Origin: Liolophura sinensis | Taxonomy: Eukaryota > Mollusca > Polyplacophora > Chitonida > Chitonidae | NCBI RefSeq assembly: GCF_032854445.1 | Contig: NC_088306.1 | Coordinates: 18,139,764 to 18,203,763 of the forward strand | Length of the DNA: 64,000 nucleotides | Direction: 5' to 3' | Shown: one piece after another, positions 54,200-64,000 of the stretch | How the letters are laid out: the number at the start of each line of letters is the position of its first letter | Position numbering within the stretch: position 1 is the first letter of the stretch | Translations under genes and position numbers: made by a program | The notes under the pieces: generated by a model | What the model was told of the DNA's origin: nothing | The model's input: the letters and a program-made list of their open reading frames with translations, nothing else | Database searches by the model: none

Positions 54200-54815
54200 C
54201 TAGACGCGGGAGTGCGCTCACCTGTGGGAATAGCGGATTTGCGGTGTCATTTACTACTTGCTAGGGATAGAAGACTTGTCGGGAGCGAGGTGCTCCCTTC
54301 AGTTTCTCTCGTTGTTTTCATTATTCATGGATTAATTACTTCGCCGCTGACGTCTTTTTACGGTGAGTACCAATTTTTGACTTCGTTTCTATCGATGTAT
54401 GCTCAGATGTTTGGGATGGAAGCGAGTAAAATCGCTATGTTTGTGCGCAAGTGGCCTCGCACGGTGTGCATACGAATTTCTACACGCTGTGTGTTCGGTG
54501 TCTTGTCTACGCACAAAACGTGCTTCGACTTGGACCTGCTCCGCGTTTTTTCTAGCCCACTCCACACCCCTTCCCCTACTATCGTCTGCAGCAACGCGGT
54601 TTATAACCATCCTCTTGCTGATTGTTGCTCAAGTTCGACTAAAGCCTACGTTAACCATGTCGTTTGTCGGTCTGAGTGTTGCAGATGAAGATTTTCGTCG
54701 GCCATCGAGTGTGAACGATCAAGCTTAGAGATGTCGCCTTTCTGGTTGTGCTCCCTCGTAGGCCGGTTTCCTGAGCTCCCAGCCACGCTTAGCACAAGCT
54801 CAAGATGGCTGCCGA
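54200..54815 (+). promoter_or_regulatory. Possible promoter/5' exon region
   Basis: More CpG-rich than its surroundings. ACG|GTGAGTAC (donor at 54363) is a strong splice donor, and CAAGATGGCTGCC (54801-54813) matches the YY1 site common just after start sites of housekeeping genes. A 158-codon open frame crosses the area but has no recognisable domain. This could be the 5' end of a gene whose coding exons lie beyond the window; unproven. Confidence 0.25.
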
Positions 54816-55061
54816 TCCAGTCTTAAGCCTAACTTAATAATCGTTTTAACAACCTCCTATCATCCAGACAAATAAATAATTTGCAGACTGAGTGGGAATG
54901 CATACTCAGCTGACCTCCCGGCACATTGCCATGTAAGTGCTTTCTGGGAGGAGACACCATAATGCCATCGCTCAAACTCAAAATCATAAAAACAGATTGT
55001 GAAAAGATTTGACTCTCCAGCGTATGTCTAAATGTTGGTGTAATTTCCTAAGGCGCAAAGC

Positions 55062-55130
55062 TACCATAATGTTGGATGCTGTCGTGTCAGTAAAATATTC
55101 TTGAGTACGACGTAAAACACCAATCCAATG
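55062..55130 (+). mobile_element. SINE family 1 tail fragment
   Basis: CATAATGTTGGATGCTGTCG TGTCAGTAAAATATTCTTGA GTACGACGTAAAACACCAAT. Confidence 0.82.
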
Positions 55131-57756
55131 AAAAATGTGCAAAGATTTGCAATCGGACAAATTAATTGTGCTGTACTGAATCATGTTGTGTAGATATGTA
55201 TGGTCTACCCATACATTAAACATGTGTACCTCCATGGAAATTACCTTGCCAGGACGCACAATGCAAATTCTGCGACTGCTGTTGCTCTTTTTAAACTCGG
55301 ATTGCCAGGTGACACACGTGTGTATTAAATTTAGAACGAAATCAGAAATGAATTGAAAGTCAAAATGCCAAAGTTGAATGAAGCCATGTATAATTCAGCA
55401 TTGCCTGGAAATTGCCGTGTGAAGTGAAGGAATTAGCCTGTGGGAATCCAGACACTGAGGTATTGTTCAGCATTGTTGCTATCTGATGACTACTCAGTAC
55501 AGTGCCGATACACCGACTGTCATTAGTTGCTTCTTGCAGCAGCGTAATCTTGAGGCAGGTCATCAAGCCCAAGACCTCGTCTGTTGGCGTGTGAGATGTA
55601 CGTATGTCTAATCTTCTCTTGACCAAGGCGTTTTATTAGTCTGGAGGAGGAAAGGTGTAGTAGAATCCACTCATTTGTGTTCGCTGTCTGACCTAGATCT
55701 GAGGCGATTCATCAGGAATGCAAGCCTGCAGTGATAGTCCTAACCCAACTGTGACTAGAGCCCATAGGTTACTTGGTTGTTAAGCCGTCGGACTAATTTA
55801 TGAAAACAGTAAGATATATTTGTGTAGGAGCATGCAACCATTGCTGTCGTAAGTGTAGCACTGAATAGTTTCACACAAGACAGCGTTGATACCTCCTATT
55901 GCTACAGAATATGGATTAACCATGTTAATTAGTGTGGTCAAAGGTCATGCACCTTACAGGTAGAAGGTCAGAGGTCAAATTTCAGGAAGATTGAAAACTT
56001 AATCTAACTTTTGTAATTGTGGATAATACATGTACAACTACATGTAGGTAATGAATTTGCAGTTGGTTAGTCCTCAGTTCGAAATTGTCCATACATGTCC
56101 ACACATATCATGAATCATTGCATGGACTGGACATTAAAAAGTCACAGATACATGTACCTATATCTTGGTTTAAATTTTACAAAAGTTGTCATTGGGATGC
56201 TAATGGTTTAGGAAGTTATCCTTGTTTACATAATTATGCAAATTAGGTTTGAGATGTCATAGAATTGGTTATAATTGATTTTTGAAAGTTTTGGCCAGAA
56301 TTAGTTTACCAGCTTGTGGTCTTAATTTGTTTAATCTAGGTTTTGGTGGTCATCTTGATTTCGTTATTGGATTTAATAGAAAATATGCATTTTTTAATTT
56401 TTTTTTTATTTTTTTTGGGGGCATTTTTTTTTATTTTATAAATTATGACCATAATGTGAAGAAATGCTACATGTACCTTGTACATACAGGTGTTTTGTTA
56501 CACTAAGTGTGAGGTAAACTGACCTTGTCCTCTATTACATAGTATCCACCAAATTCTTTTGTCATTTTAAGTTGCCAAAGTCTTGGAAAGCCCTGGAACC
56601 AAGCTCTGGGATCAGGTTTCTGTTGTCAGGTGTGATGATATCAGGTGGGGAGATGTCAAGTGCTCGCACACCCCAGCACTGTGTTATGGTTAAGCATCTG
56701 GTTATTATCCAATACCAGGTGGGCTTTCAGCAGCTCAGACTTCCTGAGGGTAGTGTACACACTGGCATACCAGTGTAGGTGCATGAATCATGTGTGGCAT
56801 AGTGACTCTCATCACCTCGTGCATTCTGCAGTACTGTATTTGAAAGGAAGCAAGTGCTGCTCTGTTTTAGTGAGGTAGCATATGGAGCATGATGCATATT
56901 AAAGCAGTAGTTGTCTTTTAAGTTGTTGAATCATACAGCATATGAGTTTAAATGTTGTTCAAACTTTGGATGCTTCAGTACATGGATATGACAAATGGCC
57001 ATGTACTCGCAATGATGCGCTTGTAAAACCACAGTTACTAATTGTGTTTGTACTTTGCTACTCTGTAGGCTAGGTTCCTGTTTCTTTCAAGAGACTGAGC
57101 CATCTACATGTACATACAGATAGTGTAGGCAGTGTTATTGTAAAGTGCTTAAAATGGTGTCCTTGTATGATGTGCCTACAAGAACCTGTTGACTTCTTAA
57201 CTCCAGTAGATTTTTATCAAACACCTTGAATTAACACCCCATGTCCTTTTTTCTGTTTTTATTGGTTGCGAAAAGCTGGGATTCTATCTGGAAATGTCTT
57301 TATCTTCACTCAGCAAGTTGTAAAAAGTTGAGCCTATATTTACCCCTGTGTCTCTGTTGCTACCTTTATGTGTAAATCATTCTGATGGGTAGTGGGGATG
57401 AGGCTGCTTATGATGTACAGCTGTACATACATATACCTGGCTTACATGTACAATGTTTACTTGCTGCCCTCTCCAATAGTGGGGAGGTGTGAAGCCGATA
57501 CTCTAGCTGATTTATGGTTAACGCTTCAGGCACCATCTGATGACTGCTGATTGATACCCCATATAGAGCAGTTGAGAGCGCCAGGCTTCAGCCAGCTCTT
57601 CTATCCATCAAGCACAAACCCTCTGCATACAAAAGCCTGAGTAATTAGTGTTGGCCAGATATAACTGGGAAATGATATAGGTACAAAGAAATTTGTGAAA
57701 TATAAATCTGTGTATGACTTGAAAATTATTTTAAATTTTACCTTTTTGAATCCCGG
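55131..57756. other. No gene recognised
   Basis: Unique AT-rich sequence with many ACATGTAC-type short palindromes. If the 54-kb region is a promoter, this may be its first intron. Confidence 0.4.
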
Positions 57757-57925
57757 GTTGTAGGTGGGAAGGCCTTCCAGCAGCCTGCGGATGGTCGTGG
57801 GTTTCCCAAGGGCTGTACGCGGTTTCCTCACACCATAAGGCTAGCTGTCGTCATATAAGAGAAAAATTCTTGAGTATGGTGTTAAACTCATATCAAATGA
57901 ATAAATAAATAAATAAATAAATCGA
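57757..57925 (+). mobile_element. SINE family 1, 5'-truncated
   Basis: GGTTGTAGGTGGGAAGGCCT, CAGCCTGCGGATGGTCGTGG, GAGTATGGTGTTAAACTCAT and an (AATA)n tail. Confidence 0.86.
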
Positions 57926-58279
57926 TAAAATGTGGTCTTGATACAGTAGTTCTGTATATCCCTAGAATATCTTTCAGGTGTAATACCCATAGAATTCATT
58001 TCTCAGCAGATTAAATTAAAATGATGTACATGTATCTCCTGAAAAATTACAAATTGAGCTGGTTACCCCAGACAAACAACTTTTTAATTTCGACCCCGGT
58101 GGCAGACATGCAGCTTTGGCTCATTCAGTGATTCCCCAGCATTTCTGCTTATCAGGATTTGCCAACCCTCATTCCCCATCACGCTGCACACGAGAGGCGT
58201 AAACTGACAGGCCAATAGCTTAGTTAAGATGAGGTGATCCCTAAGAAAAAAAAAAGGCTTCGTCGTTTGAATCAGATGA

Positions 58280-58352
58280 TTGATCTTAACGTTCTTTGAT
58301 CGTCATCGGGGCGAGAAGAAGCGTTTGATTCTCGTTAAAGAGTTAAGATCAA
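58280..58352. other. Inverted repeat with 11-bp arms
   Basis: TTGATCTTAAC (58280-58290) and GTTAAGATCAA (58342-58352) are perfect reverse complements about 50 bases apart, with CTTTGATCGTCATCGGGGCG between them. The arms could pair in a transcript. Confidence 0.6.
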
Positions 58353-59219
58353 AGCATATTTCCACCAGAGGTTTTTCTCCATGATCAGAACTGATTGAGC
58401 TCAATTGTCACCGATTTGAAGGTCATTTTGTCCCTGTGGCCAGCATGAAACTAGAAAAAAAACTGCCGGTAAAACTTCTGCTGAGGAACTATGATGGAAA
58501 GAAAGAGGATTGTGAACCTGGTTTGAGCCAGTGCATGGGAGGTGGTATCATGTTCTTCTGAACTCGCTGTATTAAAGCACCACATGATGTCTTTGGGTAG
58601 TTGTGATGGCCATTTGCGTTATCACCACTCTCCACAGATGAATGGTTGCTTGCTGCTACAACAAAATGGTTGCTCAAATTACATCATGTGAACTCAGTTT
58701 TTTTTTGTTTTTTTTTTAAAGTGTTTAAATGTCATATCAAAGGTCTAAATGTATGTTGAAGCTCTTGATACATGTATGTGCTAGTTTCAGTACTACTTGG
58801 TAAATTTTTATGAAGAATATTGCACATTGTAACGGTATTCTCACAGTACTGGTTTAAATTTAATTCCCAAACAGACAACATCATTCTCCTGTGTCGAATA
58901 AGAAAAAAAAATTCTCGGTGCATGAGATTTACAGTGTGGCTCCACACTGCACAGGCAATGACAGGCAAAGTTTTTGGGTGCACTTACCCAAAATGTGCCT
59001 GTATACAGTGTGTGTGTACGCCCATACACCCTTAATTTGAGGCAATTAATATGTCATATAAAATGATGCGTAGGTGTCGGTGCTTAAACATGCTCCAGTA
59101 TTAAATGCCCCTAAGTTGTCAGCCTAATTATTTGAATGTCAGCATTTAGTGTGGATATTGAAAATTATGAGTTATTAGGAATTGCCTAATGCATAATGCA
59201 TATGTACTCTCATTATACA

Positions 59220-59428
59220 GGGGGCCTCCGTGGCTCATTTGGTTATCACGCTTGCGCAGCATAATGACCCAGGAGTCTCTCAACAATGTGGCGCTGTGAG
59301 TTCAAGTCCAGCTCATGCTGGCCTCCTCTCCGGCCGTACGTGGGAAGGTCTTGCAGCAACCTGCGGATGGTCGTGGGTTTCCCCCGGGCTCTGCCCGGTT
59401 TCCTCCCACCATAATGCTGGCTGCCGTC
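59220..59428 (+). mobile_element. SINE family 1, 3'-truncated
   Basis: GGGGCCTCCGTGGCTCATTT head with intact B box region (GAGTTCAAGTCC), ending at CATAATGCTGGCTGCCGTC without the usual tail. Loss of the 3' end must be a later deletion. Confidence 0.9.
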
Positions 59429-59750
59429 ACCATTAGGTGAATATGTGAACGCATTATGTATGGGAAACAACTCCAAAGTGGTCTGACCAATGAGCTTGCT
59501 GGCTTGAATTCATCTGTTTCTATGACTCCAGGTGGGTAAAGTACCCCATTGAGATGCTGGCGTTTGCCAGCTTAAGTTTTGAGTTAAGAAAATTCCATCA
59601 CGACGTCTTGAAACCTTTGCTGTTTGTGATGGTCACTGTACATTTGACCGTTTGTGGTATGCATATTGTCAGTGTATTAGAATAAGGTTATTGTGGCCAT
59701 CACAGTCTGTGATGACGGGTATAGTGCATGTATGAAGTTTCTTCCATTAA

Positions 59751-60082
59751 ATAGAGCGTCCGTTTCCGTAGCGGTAGATCCAGTGTCAATCCTGGATCGA
59801 CTCCCACCTAAGATTTAAAAGACGAAGTTGTAACTTCCTCGCTTGGCGTTCATCATGAAGGGGATAGTGAAAGGGCTGGTTGACCTCTATCAGTATAATG
59901 TCTTGGGTGGGTCGGCTTACTTGCCTTCGGTAAGGGTTCTCAGTGAAGCAGCACTAGATTAAAGAGCAGTGGAAATCCATCCTGCAACAAGGAGGCACAT
60001 TACACATACATGCACTCGGACTCCTTTGTCGTCATGTGACTGAAAAATTGTTAAGTAGGACATTAAACCTCAAGCACTCACG
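59751..60082 (+). mobile_element. SINE family 2, nearly full length
   Basis: ATAGAGCGTCCGTTTCCGTA, GATCCAGTGTCAATCCTGG, TCATGAAGGGGATAGTGAAA, TGACTGAAAAATTGTTAAGT and AGGACATTAAACCTCAAGCA. Confidence 0.88.
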
Positions 60083-62140
60083 CCTTTCGTTAAAGGTTTC
60101 TAATTTTGTTCAGACTGAATATGGAATTTTTGAGTTAGCTCTACATTTGTGCATCCTTGAAAATTTGAGATGCTGCACTCTAGGTGTGAAAAGGTTGCCC
60201 CACCATTTAACAAAAGTGACCCCACTAGAATTACCTCCATTGTTGAAAGATCTCCAAGCTTGCAAGGGGAGAGAACCAAAACGTCAGTATTTACTGATAC
60301 ATGTACATGCCTATGAGTTGTGAGCTTCATATTCTGGCTATATAATGCTGATGAAGTATAGTTCTTCATGGTTGACATCATTTATGTCCGGATCGAGCAT
60401 ACATGAAGAATCAACGTCCTGCTTTTACCATGAATGCATGTAGTCCTCGTCAAAAGGCAGAAGCCAGTCTGTGAAGGGCGGGAAATCAGATTTTGCGCAG
60501 GAAACGCCACTTGGATATCTGAAGATTTGGGGAGTGATTTGGTTGTGATTTCCGCTGGCCTGTACTTACGTTGATTGAACTTCCATTTCCCCACCATCCG
60601 TCGTGCCAAGCCCATTTCCTGCGAGAGAAAAAGGTGCCAATTAACGGTCAATTACATGGACGTCTATGTCTAGATATGGAATATTTGTCAACAAATACTG
60701 TCTGGGTATATGGTAGATTATCTGTGGTGTCTGGAACTCGGTTGTGCCCTCCTCAATATATCTGGGACAGTTTGAACAGCATTCTGAATACTGCAGATCT
60801 TGTTTGATTGCCAGGGGACTTGTATGTTTGTGGGAGATCTTGCATCTGTATGTTAACTGTAAAAGATGTGTGTTCTGGGGCATTATGTTTTGACTTTATG
60901 ACAACAAAAGTTGTGCATTTTGTTTATGTATATCATGTGTCACTCTCCCATCATTCCTTATCCTTACATCATGTTATTCACAAACGTAGGTTTAGCCAAA
61001 ATTTGAAGTCACGCCGTCCTCATTTGCATTTTTCGCCTATTTTCTTTATCTCTCCTGTGTTAATTTTGTCAGAATGGGGTGTCTCAAAGACACTGAGACA
61101 ACCCTCCAGTCCTGGCTTAATCTATGTTCACAAACCTGTTCTGCATATATATATATATATTATTGAGCCAAACCTTCACATTCTGTACTGTCTATCCACT
61201 CCCTAGGCATGGCTGTGGTGCAGTTATTCAATCAAAGCCATCGTGCTCTAAATTATCTTACAATTAACATCCAGCTTTGCACTGTTTCTGTGGCTCTATT
61301 GTCTAATTACATCCATGCAGGCCCGATGATTACACATTCCAATTTAATATTACACAATCGGCAGACTTGTCTCCCAACACCACCCTTGTAAGGCGTACTA
61401 CATTGTATGTTAAAATATCTAAACACGTATGTAAATTTTGTAAATAATATTATCTTCTTGTTCAGCAGACCTGCGAGCACGCAACTTTCAAGACAACCTG
61501 TACTGTAGGTAGTACGGCGGCATGGTAGCTAGGTGCGTGCAGTGCTACGTGCGCTTTGTGAAACGGGCCCCAGAGTGGTACAACAAAAAAAACCATGGTA
61601 GCCTACCGTCTACATGTACATGTATATAGACAAACATTAAATCAGTACACCTTATGTAATGCATATGCCAAATTAGTGAACAGTGCACTCTAAAGTAAAT
61701 AGAGGGTGGGCTGGAATTTGAAGATAAATATTTCTTGTCTAGTCCAGATATGGTTACATATGATACAGCGTCTGTACAAGCATGTTCATTCATTGGTTTC
61801 AATGATAAACCTCTGGTATCTAAATATGTCAACATTGGATCTCTGTACCCTGCCACAAGGATGTATGATATTGCCAAAATTATGTGACAGTGGACCCAAC
61901 TACCTACAAATATGCCATGGCGTAATAATGAAGTACATAGTCATTGTAGATAGGGTGTTAGAGGGGAGAATGTACGGGGGTGTCAATTATGTTGCGGTGT
62001 CTATGTCCAGATTATGTTTTTCTTTTCGCCCGAAATTCGCCCAAGTTTACTATGGGAATTTGTTTTATAACATTTGCTTGTATTTTTAGTTAATGACTAA
62101 ATGATAAACATTGTGTAAACTGCAGTGGTTATGTCACCAA
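60083..62140. other. No gene recognised
   Basis: Open frames of 80-130 codons show no domain. At about 61546-61572 sequence ending GCTTTGTGAAACGGGCCCCA matches the end of the MITE-like family at 62141 in reverse, without a clear partner end. Confidence 0.4.
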
Positions 62141-62404
62141 GGGCCGGTTTCATGAAGCGTACTTAGTGTTAAGTAACCTTTAACTAAGTTCACTATTTTT
62201 CTAGGACATAGGTTTTCATGATAATTAAGGGCTTACTTAAATACAGTGGTCGTGGTTTCCCCCGGGCTATGCCCAGTTTCCTTCCACCATAATGCTGGCC
62301 GCCGTAATATAAGTGAAATATTCTTGAGTACGGCATAAAACACCAATCAAATAAATAAATAAAATACTTAAGTACATGTAAGTGGTGCTTAGTGAAACTG
62401 ACCC
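62141..62404. mobile_element. MITE-like element with imperfect terminal inverted repeats, carrying a SINE
   Basis: Left end GGGCCGGTTTCATGAAGCG and right end CTTAGTGAAACTGACCC are imperfect inverted copies, with ACTTA-rich inner parts. A SINE-1 fragment interrupts it at 62246-62364, next to TACTTAA repeats at 62234 and 62365. A similar left end (GGGGGCCAGTTCACAAAGCC) occurs at 17182. Confidence 0.6.
62246..62364 (+). mobile_element. SINE family 1, 5'-truncated, nested in a MITE-like element
   Basis: GGTCGTGGTTTCCCCCGGGC, CCATAATGCTGGCCGCCGTA, TTCTTGAGTACGGCATAAAA and a CAATCAAATAAATAAAT tail. Well preserved, so a fairly recent insertion. Confidence 0.88.
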
Positions 62405-63000
62405 ACGTTGTAAAAATATGTGGTGGATCCTGTGCAATACTGTGTGCATTTCAAGTACTGGATAGTGACATATTGTGAAATAGTAGCAGCGGGAGTACTG
62501 TACGCTGCCTGTACTAGTGTACAGTGTATGTTGTTTGCCAAACAAATTACATTACTATTACGTTTGATCATGGGCCAAGTCGCGGTCCATCTTTCGGTGA
62601 AAGGTGCTCCGAACATATGGAAGAATTACTTGTGTTTTGAGGAGCTTGTATATCACTCACTCCAGAAAGATCCTTGAACATTACCCTGTCAGAACTTGTG
62701 ACTGTGATAAATACAACACATGGGGGAGTTAGTGGGGGGGGGGGAATGCAGGGAGAGGAAGGGGGAACCTGTTTCACTTGTGTTCAAGAACTCTGGTTGC
62801 TCTATAGACTGTATGTTGTGATTTATGGAAACAGAGTGTGTCTGGATTTTGTATAAGGTTTTCCCTCCTAAATTTACCCTTTCTGTTCTGTGTTGAACGC
62901 ACGAATGCTTGGCTAGGGCTTCACCTTCACCTTTAGATGGGTGGATGTTTGATGTGGAGGGTAACTCCAGGCAACTGTCTAGACTCTACATATTGTACAC

Positions 63001-63048
63001 ACAGAGAGAGTGTGCCTTAAGGAGAGAGTGTGCCTTAAGGAGAGAGAA
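63001..63048 (+). repeat. 18-bp direct repeat, two copies plus partial
   Basis: AGAGAGTGTGCCTTAAGG is repeated directly twice, with a third AGAGAG start. Confidence 0.9.
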
Positions 63049-63480
63049 TTGTACCTGTGTGTAAATAAATATCGGTATATACATGTACATCGTAATTAAT
63101 TGAATTCTGTCCATTGCATTACAGCACACAATGGGTGTATAAGGTGTGTTGACCTTACACTAACACCAATGTGATAGGATGGGCAAAACATTCAGTGTAC
63201 AATGATCAAAGCTAACGGCATAAATATTTATATAAGAAAGAAAATCTATGTTGACGTACATGTGTTTACATGTTTACGTGCTTTACACCTGTACAACTAA
63301 AAGTCCTGAATTAAACAGTTGCATGTGAAACTGTTGAAATTGCAGTGTGTGGGAATTTGATGAAAAGATCTCTCATACATTCGGAATCTAAGGCCCTCAA
63401 AAACTACTGTATTTTGCCTGAAGTTTGGGATTTTTCAAGCGACTCAGTTTGCTTGTCTCTGAGTAATTCATCCACCTTAT

Positions 63481-63839
63481 AGGACCGACCCCAATAGCAC
63501 ATTTAGTAGAACGTCTGCTTCAGGAGTGGTAGATCCAGGGTCAATCCTGGGTGGAGTCACTCCTAAGACCTTAAAAGAGAAAGTTGTAACTCCCTCGCCT
63601 GGCGTTCAGCATGAAGAGTATAGTGCAGCGACTGGTTGACCCATATCAGTATAATGGCTTGGGCAGGGCGGCTTACTTGCCTTCGGTAAGGCGTCTCAGT
63701 GAAGCAGCACTAGATAAAATAGCAGTGGAAATCCGTCCTGCAACAAGGAGGCGCATTAAATGCACTCTATGGATTCCTTCGTTGTCATATGACTGAAAAA
63801 TTGTTAAGTACAACGTTAAACCCCCAAGCACTCACTTAC
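63481..63839 (+). mobile_element. SINE family 2, full length, with 10-bp target-site duplication
   Basis: Head GACCGACCCCAATAGCACAT then GATCCAGGGTCAATCCTGGG, end AGTACAACGTTAAACCCCCA. Flanked by perfect TCCACCTTAT at 63471-63480 and 63840-63849. A reference copy defining both ends of this 359-bp family. Confidence 0.95.
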
Positions 63840-64000
63840 TCCACCTTATGGGGTCATTTAAGGATTTTTTTTCTGTAGTTTGATTAATTCGTACGGACAG
63901 GTACATGTACCTGTAAATGGATCTGACTTAAAGGCTTTGAAATCGATAATATATGTACACATAATGTTTTAGCGTTGTAGGGCAGCACAAACATTTGTGC

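Noticed and set aside
54212-54688. 158-codon open frame as a gene
   Set aside because: No recognisable domain and no conserved start context. A strong splice donor falls inside it, which would interrupt the frame. Two other overlapping frames of 73-109 codons are equally open.
61706-62089. 127-codon frame and overlapping 110-codon reverse frame
   Set aside because: No recognisable domain, no splice-site support, and both strands are open over the same stretch.

Overview
This is eukaryotic genomic DNA. The genes have spliceosomal introns, there is no operon layout, and tRNA-derived SINEs, MITE-like elements and minisatellites are dense. The protein content and the SINE style (tRNA-like head, tail ending in an AGTACGGCGTAAAACACC-type core and ATAA repeats) fit a lophotrochozoan marine invertebrate such as a mollusc or brachiopod. 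The exact taxon is an inference I cannot confirm from sequence alone.

Left third (1 to about 27,060): one large gene on the + strand, the orthologue of importin-5 (IPO5, also RanBP5 or karyopherin beta-3). I could place 27 coding exons between 1237 and 24439. They join in one continuous frame of 3,210 bases (1,069 codons plus stop). About 30 N-terminal residues lie on an exon upstream of the window. All introns are GT-AG except one: the intron at 18202-18844 starts ATATCCTTT, ends AC and has a CCTTAAC branch site, which is a textbook U12-type AT-AC intron. The first acceptor in the window has been tandemly duplicated (81 bp). The introns hold SINE copies with clear target-site duplications, a 526-bp MITE with perfect 22-bp inverted ends at TTAA sites, several minisatellites, and a roughly 620-710 bp unit repeated in tandem at 14.6-17.1 kb. 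The stretch after the stop is AT-rich, carries a 126-bp tandem repeat and reaches a plausible poly(A) signal near 27055; it is probably 3' UTR.

Middle and right (27-64 kb): no confident protein-coding gene. A decayed hAT transposase lies near 44.3-44.8 kb (- strand). There are more SINEs of three families, minisatellites with 17, 20, 35 and 60 bp periods, and two promoter-like places followed by good splice donors (about 30.1 kb and 54.2-54.8 kb) that could be 5' ends of genes extending to the right. A 200-N scaffold gap (38513-38712) is flanked on both sides by the same 2.74-kb sequence, each copy ending exactly at the gap. This looks like an unmerged haplotype or contig overlap rather than a biological duplication.

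The genes do not form a pathway. The window is one housekeeping nuclear-import gene and a repeat-rich intergenic or intronic tract. I see no convincing new multi-gene system. The most interesting items are the AT-AC intron, the duplicated splice acceptor, the shared 3' core of three SINE families, the TTAA-flanked MITE, the modular intronic tandem array and the gap-bounded duplication.
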